A program made the translations under genes and the position numbers. A stretch of 41,509 nt of DNA from Comamonadaceae bacterium (GTDB lineage: Bacteria > Pseudomonadota > Gammaproteobacteria > Burkholderiales > Burkholderiaceae_C). Of this stretch, positions 34,038 through 41,509 are shown in pieces. The stretch covers positions 1-41,509 of the forward strand of contig CANFQF010000005.1 in assembly GCA_947449025.1 (NCBI GenBank), read 5' to 3'. Numbering within the stretch: position 1 is the first letter of the stretch; every line of letters starts with the position of its first letter. A model generated the notes under the pieces. That model saw only the letters and a program-made list of their open reading frames with translations. It was not told the DNA's origin and did no database searches.

Positions 34038-35453
34038 TCAAAAGTAGTCGCTGCCGCCCCCACCACTGGCGAGGGACTCGAACTTGGTCAGGGGCTTGAG
34101 GAAGGCCAGCTTGGAAGTGCCGGTGGGGCCATTACGCTGCTTGCTGATGATAACCTCGGCGACTCCGGGCTCCTTGGAGTCCTTGTTGTAGTAGTCGTCC
34201 CGGTAGATGAACATGATGACGTCGGCATCTTGCTCGATGGCGCCGGATTCACGCAGGTCGGACATCATCGGCCGCTTGTCGGTGCGCGCCTCCACGCCAC
34301 GGGAGAGCTGCGACAGTGCGATCACCGGGCAACCCAACTCCTTGGCCAGCATCTTGAGGCCACGGGAGATTTCGCCCACCGCAGTCGCGCGGTTCTCGTC
34401 GCTCATGCTGCCGGACACGCTCATGAGTTGTAGATAGTCGACCACGATCAGCCCCAGCTTGCCGCCGCACTTGCGCGCCAAGCGCCGCGCGTTGGCCCGC
34501 AACTGGCTCACCGTAAGACCCGGCGTCTCGTCGATATGCAGCTGGATATTGCGCAGCTTTTCGATCGCCTCGGTCAGACGGGGCCACTCCTCGTCACTGA
34601 GCTTGCCCGTGCGCAGATGGCCCTGGTCAATGCGGCCGATCGAGCCGACGATACGCACCGCCAGCTGTGAGGCCCCCATTTCCATGGAGAACACCGCCAC
34701 TGGCAGCTCTTCGTTTAGTGCCACATGCTCGGCGATGTTGATGGCCAGCGAGGTCTTGCCCATGGAGGGGCGCGCAGCCAGGATGATCAGGTCGCCGGCC
34801 TGCAGCCCGGACGTCATGCGATCGAGGTCGTAAAAACCGGTCGGCACCCCGGTGATGTCATTGGGGTTGTCGGCCATCTCCTGAACACGGTCCAGAAGTT
34901 CAACCACCAGGGACCCCATGTCCTGGAAGCCCTCCTTCATCCGCGAGCCTTCTTCGCCGATGGCGAAGATCTTCTGCTCGGCTTCGTCCAGAAGCTTGTC
35001 GACCGCCTTGCCCTTGGGGTTGAAGGCGGCAGTGGAAATCTCGTCGGAGGCACTGACCAATTTGCGCAAGATGGCCCGCTCGCGAACGATCTCCGCATAG
35101 CGCCGGATGTTGCCGGCGCTGGGCACGTACTGGGCCAGCGAGTTGAGGTAGGACAGGCCGCCCACCTCCTCCGCCTTGCCCAGGCTTTGCAGCGCCTCGA
35201 ACACGGTGATCACGTCCGCCGGGCGGCTGCCTTCCACCAAACCATAAATGGCCTCAAAAATCTGCCGGTGCTCGTAGCGGTAGAAGTCACCTGGCGTGAG
35301 CAGATCCGCGATGCGATCCCAGGCTTCGTTGTCCAAAAGCAGGCCGCCCAGTACGCTGGACTCGGCTTCGATCGAGTGCGGTGGCACCCGCAACTGCGCC
35401 ACCTCGCGGTCACGCGGGAAATCGTCTTCGACGGGGGTCAATACTGCAGACAT
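34038..35453 (-). CDS. dnaB: Replicative DNA helicase DnaB
   Basis: Hexameric 5'-3' helicase that unwinds DNA at the replication fork. The 471-residue protein has the N-terminal domain (about residues 20-125, opening VPPHSIEAESSVLGGLLLD). A linker helix follows, then a RecA-like ATPase with Walker A ARPSMGKT (Lys233), SMEMGASQLAVRI and LIVVDYLQLMS. There is no intein. It is downstream of rplI on the same strand but separated by a strong terminator, so it probably has its own promoter in 35454-35560. Confidence 0.98.
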   Translation of the reverse strand: MSAVLTPVEDDFPRDREVAQLRVPPHSIEAESSVLGGLLLDNEAWDRIADLLTPGDFYRYEHRQIFEAIYGLVEGSRPADVITVFEALQSLGKAEEVGGLSYLNSLAQYVPSAGNIRRYAEIVRERAILRKLVSASDEISTAAFNPKGKAVDKLLDEAEQKIFAIGEEGSRMKEGFQDMGSLVVELLDRVQEMADNPNDITGVPTGFYDLDRMTSGLQAGDLIILAARPSMGKTSLAINIAEHVALNEELPVAVFSMEMGASQLAVRIVGSIGRIDQGHLRTGKLSDEEWPRLTEAIEKLRNIQLHIDETPGLTVSQLRANARRLARKCGGKLGLIVVDYLQLMSVSGSMSDENRATAVGEISRGLKMLAKELGCPVIALSQLSRGVEARTDKRPMMSDLRESGAIEQDADVIMFIYRDDYYNKDSKEPGVAEVIISKQRNGPTGTSKLAFLKPLTKFESLASGGGGSDYF

Positions 35454-35560
35454 CTCATTTCACCTAGTCCCGCATGGTATGCCGGCGGGGCCGCCGGGTC
35501 ACGGGACAACCCTGTGGATAAGCAGTGTCCAAGCAGGGGAAAAGCACGGAACAAGCAAAG

Positions 35561-35586
35561 AAAAAGCCGCCCGAAGGCGGCTTTTT
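35561..35586 (-). terminator. Intrinsic terminator of the rpsF-priB-rpsR-rplI operon
   Basis: AAAAAGCCGCC and GGCGGCTTTTT form a perfect 11-bp stem around CGAA. It lies 15 bp after the rplI stop and ends the ribosomal-protein transcript before dnaB. Confidence 0.92.
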
Positions 35587-35601
35587 GCAGGCGGTGGGCG
35601 C

Positions 35602-36054
35602 TCAGGCCGTCTCGCCGTAGACAGTCACAGTGATATCGACCACGACGTCGGTGTGCAGAGCCACCGAAACGGTGCTGTCGCCCACGGTCTTGATCGGGCC
35701 ATTGGGCATGCGCACCTGAGCCTTGGCGACCGGGAAGCCCGTCTTGCCCAGTTCTTCGGCGATGTCGAAGTTGGTGACGGAGCCGAACAGACGGCCGTCA
35801 ACGCCCGCCTTCTGGGTCAGCTTCACGGTTGTACCGGCCAGCTTCTCGCCTTGGGCGTGCGCCTCGGCGAGTTTGGCGGCAGCGGCCTTTTCCAGTTCAG
35901 CGCGCTTGGCTTCGAACTCGGCCTTGTTTTGGGCGGTGGCGCGGCGAGCGCGGCCTCCGGGGATCAGGAAGTTGCGCGCGTAGCCGTCTTTGACCTTGAC
36001 GATGGAGCCCAGGTCACCGAGGTTGACCACCTTCTCGAGCAGAATGATTTCCAT
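35602..36054 (-). CDS. rplI: 50S ribosomal protein L9
   Basis: Large-subunit protein with two RNA-binding domains joined by a long helix. The 150 residues begin [32 protein letters not shown], the L9 signature. The connecting helix (about residues 40-75) is rich in Ala, Lys and Glu. It is the last gene of rpsF-priB-rpsR-rplI, 12 bp after rpsR. Confidence 0.98.
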   Translation of the reverse strand: MEIILLEKVVNLGDLGSIVKVKDGYARNFLIPGGRARRATAQNKAEFEAKRAELEKAAAAKLAEAHAQGEKLAGTTVKLTQKAGVDGRLFGSVTNFDIAEELGKTGFPVAKAQVRMPNGPIKTVGDSTVSVALHTDVVVDITVTVYGETA

Positions 36055-36066
36055 GGTGTTCTCCTC

Positions 36067-36348
36067 TTAGATGCGATGCTGGTCGCTGTACGGCACCATG
36101 GCCAGGAAGCGGGCGCGCTTGATGGCGGTGTTGAGTTGGCGCTGGTAAATCGCGCGGGTGCCGGTCAGGCGTGCCGGGATGATCTTGCCGTTTTCGGCGA
36201 TGAAGTCGCGCAGGGTGTCGACGTCCTTGTAGTCGATCTCTTCGACGCCAGCGACGGTGAAGCGGCAGAAGCGCTTGCGCTTGAACAGCAGGGACTGGGT
36301 GTTGCGCTTGGGACGCTTGTCCTTGTTGAATTTCTTGAACGTGGCCAT
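36067..36348 (-). CDS. rpsR: 30S ribosomal protein S18
   Basis: Small-subunit protein that pairs with S6 in the platform. The 93-residue protein contains [23 protein letters not shown] and [18 protein letters not shown], both diagnostic. The basic N-terminus ([14 protein letters not shown]) is longer than in E. coli. It lies 19 bp after priB. Confidence 0.98.
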   Translation of the reverse strand: MATFKKFNKDKRPKRNTQSLLFKRKRFCRFTVAGVEEIDYKDVDTLRDFIAENGKIIPARLTGTRAIYQRQLNTAIKRARFLAMVPYSDQHRI

Positions 36349-36367
36349 GAGGGGACCTCTCGAAAAA

Positions 36368-36655
36368 TCAGATGGGTTGAAACTCTTGAATATGGAGCAC
36401 GGGGTGCTTGCCGTTGCGCGGGGTGGCCAGGAAACCGGTGAATCGCCACTGGCTGCCGATCACCTGTCTGACCAGTGTCTCTGCCTGCGGCCCGAAGGCC
36501 ACGGCCCTGATTGCTGCCTTGACCTGCCGCTTGCCACCTGCCTCTGTGACCTCGGACTCGTGATCGAGTTGGAGGTCCAGGGCGGGCAATCCGGCCGGCG
36601 TATACCGCAGAGGCTTGGCCTCGGCGATGGCGGCGCTCAGAAGAACCTGGTTCAC
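36368..36655 (-). CDS. priB: Primosomal replication protein PriB
   Basis: A single-stranded DNA-binding OB-fold protein that helps reload DnaB at stalled forks through PriA. The 95-residue sequence has the PriB pattern: [20 protein letters not shown], then [10 protein letters not shown], and a C-terminal HIQEF. Its position between rpsF and rpsR is the usual one in beta- and gammaproteobacteria and is strong support. dnaB lies two genes downstream, so two restart partners share the locus. Confidence 0.94.
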   Translation of the reverse strand: MNQVLLSAAIAEAKPLRYTPAGLPALDLQLDHESEVTEAGGKRQVKAAIRAVAFGPQAETLVRQVIGSQWRFTGFLATPRNGKHPVLHIQEFQPI

Positions 36656-36671
36656 GCGCGCGGGCGGCGCA

Positions 36672-37040
36672 TCAGCCCTGTTGCAGCTCCGCCTGCTGGG
36701 CCTTGCGGGCCTCTTCGCGCTCGACGGTCTTCATCATGGAGGAAGGGCCGGTATCAGCCTTCTTCTTGACCACGGTGAGGTGACGCAGGACGGCGTCGTT
36801 GAAGCGGAAGGCGTGCTCGAGTTCAGCCATCACAGCCTGATCGGCCTCGATGTTGACGCACAGGTAGTGGGCCTTGGCCAGCTTGTTGATCTGATAGGCC
36901 AGTTGACGACGGCCCCAGTCTTCGACGCGATGGATCTTCCCGCCGCCGGCGGTGATCATTCCCTTGTAGCGCTCGAGCATGGCGGGAACCTGCTCGCTCT
37001 GATCCGGGTGGATCAGCAATACGATCTCATAGTGACGCAT
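36672..37040 (-). CDS. rpsF: 30S ribosomal protein S6
   Basis: Small-subunit platform protein, partner of S18. The 122-residue protein begins [21 protein letters not shown] and contains [21 protein letters not shown], both typical of S6. The start ATG at 37040 has a perfect AAGGAG ribosome-binding site; a frame extension to 37181 is non-coding leader. First gene of the rpsF-priB-rpsR-rplI operon. Confidence 0.98.
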   Translation of the reverse strand: MRHYEIVLLIHPDQSEQVPAMLERYKGMITAGGGKIHRVEDWGRRQLAYQINKLAKAHYLCVNIEADQAVMAELEHAFRFNDAVLRHLTVVKKKADTGPSSMMKTVEREEARKAQQAELQQG

Positions 37041-37188
37041 GGATACTCCTTGAGGATAAAAGCCACCTGCTGTGGGTCTGTTCCCCGAGGGGACCAGCCC
37101 TGGGTGGGCCCCTGCGTGGAGGACCCGCCCTGCCCTCGGGACAACCCCGAAGGCGCAGTGTGGCAAGGCAAAGCCGGCCATTGTAGCA
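37041..37188 (-). promoter_or_regulatory. Probable promoter and leader of the rpsF operon
   Basis: On the minus strand TGCTACAAT gives an extended -10 (TACAAT at 37180-37185) without a good -35. The predicted leader is about 130 nt and contains a GC-rich hairpin, GGTCCCC/GGGGAAC, close to 60 bases before the ATG. Leaders that bind the S6:S18 complex are known in other bacteria; equivalence here is untested. The promoter sits just after the symporter stop. Confidence 0.45.
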
Positions 37189-37203
37189 GGCGTTCAGGAG
37201 GCC

Positions 37204-39288
37204 TCAGCCGACATCCCGCACCGTCCCCGTCTGTCCGAGCGCCCGCTCGAGCCAGCTGGCAACGACAAGCGCCGCCAATCCCGCCGCGACACCAAACACG
37301 CCGCCTGCCACAGGCAGGATGCCCCACCAATCCAGGCCAGCCGCTCGACCGGACCAGGCCAGGAACCAGCTCGAATGGCCGACCATGTAGAACACCGTCG
37401 TCCCCAGGCCGGTGAGCATGCCAGCCACCGCGCCCAAGGGCGTGGCCCCGGACCAAAAGATCCCCGCGACCATGGCCGGCACCAGTGCGCTGGCAGCCAG
37501 CGAGAAGGAAGCCGTCACCAGACTCAGGATGTCCGAAGGCTTGAACATCGCCACGACGGCAGCCAGCACGGCCATGGCCAACAAGGCGAACTTGGAAAGC
37601 ACCACCCGCTGCTCCGGCGTCGCGCGGTCGCTCACGTCCTGTGCATAAAGGTCTCGTACCAATGCGCTGCTGAGCGTGAGCAACAGCGCGTCGGCAGTGG
37701 ACAGCGCGGCGGCCAGACCCCCGGCGGCCACCAGGCCCGACACCACATAAGGCAGCCCGCCGATTTCTGGCGTCGCCAGCATCACGATGTCTGCCCCCAA
37801 CTGGATCTCGCCAAACTGAACGATGCCGTCGCCGTTGATGTCGCGCACGGAGATGAGAGAGGGGTCCACCCGGCCCCATTGCACGATCCAGGCGGGCAAG
37901 GACTCATAGCGTATGCCGGTCAACCCGCTCATGACTTCAAACTTGACCATCACAGCCAAGGCCGGCGCACTGACATAGAGAATGCCGATGAAAAAAAGCG
38001 CCCAAGCCACAGAACTGCGGGCCTGGGCCACCGAAGACGCGGTGTAGAACCGGGTCACCAGGTGGGGGAGTCCGACGGTCCCCAGCATCAGGCACAGGGT
38101 CAACGCGAGAAAGTTACGGCGCGAGGTGTCGAACTGGGCCCGCTCCGTCGGCGTGCCCTGCGGGTCACCCGCGAAGGCCTGCCCATGCGGGGGCAAGCCA
38201 CCCAGCGGTCGGGCCCGCTGCTCACTGTCGACGATAAGCTTGGCCCATTGCTCCCGCGCCGCGCTCGCATTGGCGGGAAGGTTCTGCAGGTCCCGCTGGG
38301 CCTCGGCCACCTCCAAAGCGTTGGCGCCGGTCGCTTTGAGCAAGCGAACCCGGTCACGCGCCTCGGTCCGCTCGGCAATCAGCGCCGCCTCGACATCGGC
38401 CAGCTTGGCTCGGTATTCGGCGGCCCGTCGCCGGTAGGCGGCCTGGACCGACTGCTCGCCGGGCGAGGCCGACAGCTCCTTTTCCAGGGCGGTGATCTTG
38501 GACAGTTGCTGGCCATAGACGAGCGGCGCCAGCGGGTTGCCCAGTTGCTTGTAGGCCAGCCAGGACACCGGGATCAGGAACGCCAGCAGCAAGATCACGT
38601 ACTGGGCCACCTGGGTCCAGGTGATGGCCCGCATGCCCCCCAGAAACGAGCAAAGCAGCACGCCACCGAGCCCGAGCAGGATGCCGATCTCGAACTGGAC
38701 CCCGGTCAGTCGCGAAGCAATGAGGCCGATGCCATAAATCTGTGCCACCACATACACAAACGAGCACAAAACGGCCGACATCGCAGCGATACGGCGCGGC
38801 CAACGGCCGCCATAGCGCAACTGAAAATAGTCGGGGACGGTGTGGAGTTCCAGGCTGCGCAGGTAGGGCACGACCAGCAGCGCGATCAGGCAAAAGCCGC
38901 CGGTCCATCCCATGAGGTAGGCCATGCCACCCGGCGCACCTGGCATGCCGGAAAAGCCCTGCAAGTAGAGCGCGCCCGCCAGGCTGATGAAGGACGCTGC
39001 ACTCATCCAGTCGGCAGCGGTGGCCATGCCGTTGTACATCGCCGGGATACGGCGACCGGCCACGTAATACTCATGCGGGTCCGTGGTGCGGCACCAGATG
39101 CCCACGGCCGCATACATCATGACCGAGGCAAAGAGGAACAAGGGGCCCAGCCAGCGCCGAGACAGGCCCGCCTCCTCGGCCTGCAGCAAGCCCCCCAGAG
39201 CCAGCAGCAGAACCAGCACATACAGCACCAGGTTTCGGTGCAGGCGACCCAGGGAGTAGGCCGGGGGGGACGGCTCACGCGGGGACAT
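37204..39288 (-). CDS. Sodium:solute symporter (SSS family, VC_2705-like) with large hydrophilic insert and EF-hand-like loop
   Basis: An inner-membrane sodium-coupled carrier, 694 residues with about 13 hydrophobic segments. The sodium-site region reads YYVAGRRIPAMYNGMATAADWMSAASF, as in acetate (ActP) and related monocarboxylate symporters. Between helices, residues 255-390 form a hydrophilic, Ala/Glu/Arg-rich, probably coiled-coil insert. Residues 483-494, DINGDGIVQFGE, fit a canonical 12-residue EF-hand calcium loop. The VC_2705 subgroup is my best match from memory; a small-subunit partner gene, usual for that subgroup, is not adjacent. It starts 18 bp after ppsA, so co-transcription is likely. 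The substrate is probably a short organic acid (inference). Confidence 0.88.
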   Translation of the reverse strand: MSPREPSPPAYSLGRLHRNLVLYVLVLLLALGGLLQAEEAGLSRRWLGPLFLFASVMMYAAVGIWCRTTDPHEYYVAGRRIPAMYNGMATAADWMSAASFISLAGALYLQGFSGMPGAPGGMAYLMGWTGGFCLIALLVVPYLRSLELHTVPDYFQLRYGGRWPRRIAAMSAVLCSFVYVVAQIYGIGLIASRLTGVQFEIGILLGLGGVLLCSFLGGMRAITWTQVAQYVILLLAFLIPVSWLAYKQLGNPLAPLVYGQQLSKITALEKELSASPGEQSVQAAYRRRAAEYRAKLADVEAALIAERTEARDRVRLLKATGANALEVAEAQRDLQNLPANASAAREQWAKLIVDSEQRARPLGGLPPHGQAFAGDPQGTPTERAQFDTSRRNFLALTLCLMLGTVGLPHLVTRFYTASSVAQARSSVAWALFFIGILYVSAPALAVMVKFEVMSGLTGIRYESLPAWIVQWGRVDPSLISVRDINGDGIVQFGEIQLGADIVMLATPEIGGLPYVVSGLVAAGGLAAALSTADALLLTLSSALVRDLYAQDVSDRATPEQRVVLSKFALLAMAVLAAVVAMFKPSDILSLVTASFSLAASALVPAMVAGIFWSGATPLGAVAGMLTGLGTTVFYMVGHSSWFLAWSGRAAGLDWWGILPVAGGVFGVAAGLAALVVASWLERALGQTGTVRDVG

Positions 39289-39306
39289 GGGCCACCCTGG
39301 TCCGTA

Positions 39307-41509
<2,203 letters not shown>

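Overview
The window is a chromosomal segment of a GC-rich betaproteobacterium, most likely order Burkholderiales and probably Comamonadaceae. The case rests on the phaC-phaA order, a Bug/TctC-type periplasmic binding protein, a Lys/Ala-rich SWIB protein, the priB-containing rpsF operon, and the block thrS-infC-rpmI-rplT-pheS-pheT-ihfA-merR-tRNA-Pro. Nearly everything is core housekeeping sequence. I see no insertion sequence, prophage, CRISPR array, toxin-antitoxin pair or restriction system.

Layout, left to right. (1) 1-2298, minus: polyhydroxybutyrate synthesis, phaC followed by the start of phaA (runs off the left edge). (2) 2356-6193: small enzymes on both strands: a membrane protein, pgeF, an FAH-family hydrolase, a NUDIX hydrolase, a single-domain rhodanese and a SAM methyltransferase. 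(3) 6358-14719, minus: translation block in transcription order thrS, infC (non-canonical ATC start), rpmI, rplT, pheS, pheT, ihfA, a MerR-family regulator and tRNA-Pro(GGG). (4) 15121-16446, minus: aceA, isocitrate lyase, with its own terminator and two near-palindromes upstream. (5) 17019-17471, plus: histone-H1-like/SWIB protein followed by a terminator with repeated decayed copies. (6) 17582-23821: MFS transporter, short-chain dehydrogenase, clpB with a heat-shock-type promoter, Bug-type binding protein. (7) 23878-25894, minus: overlapping molybdenum-cofactor genes moeA-moaD-moaE. (8) 25962-27044, plus: Old Yellow Enzyme. (9) 27025-30970, minus: alaA-hom-thrC, overlapping genes for alanine and threonine synthesis. 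(10) 31032-33958, plus: Mth938-type protein, PrxQ/Bcp peroxiredoxin, PIN-PhoH ATPase. (11) 34038-37040, minus: rpsF-priB-rpsR-rplI, then dnaB. (12) 37204-41509, minus: ppsA (5' end off the window) followed closely by a sodium:solute symporter with an unusual hydrophilic insert and an EF-hand-like loop.

Together the metabolic genes fit an aerobe that stores carbon as PHB, grows on C2/C3 acids through the glyoxylate shunt (aceA) and PEP synthase (ppsA), and takes up organic acids by a sodium symporter and a Bug-type protein. This physiology is inferred. No obviously new multi-gene system is present. The best leads are regulatory or architectural: the symporter with its insert and calcium-loop-like motif coupled to ppsA, the PIN-PhoH fusion with a hairpin and short ORF before it, the infC ATC start, the twin near-palindromes upstream of aceA, and the repeated terminator after the SWIB gene.
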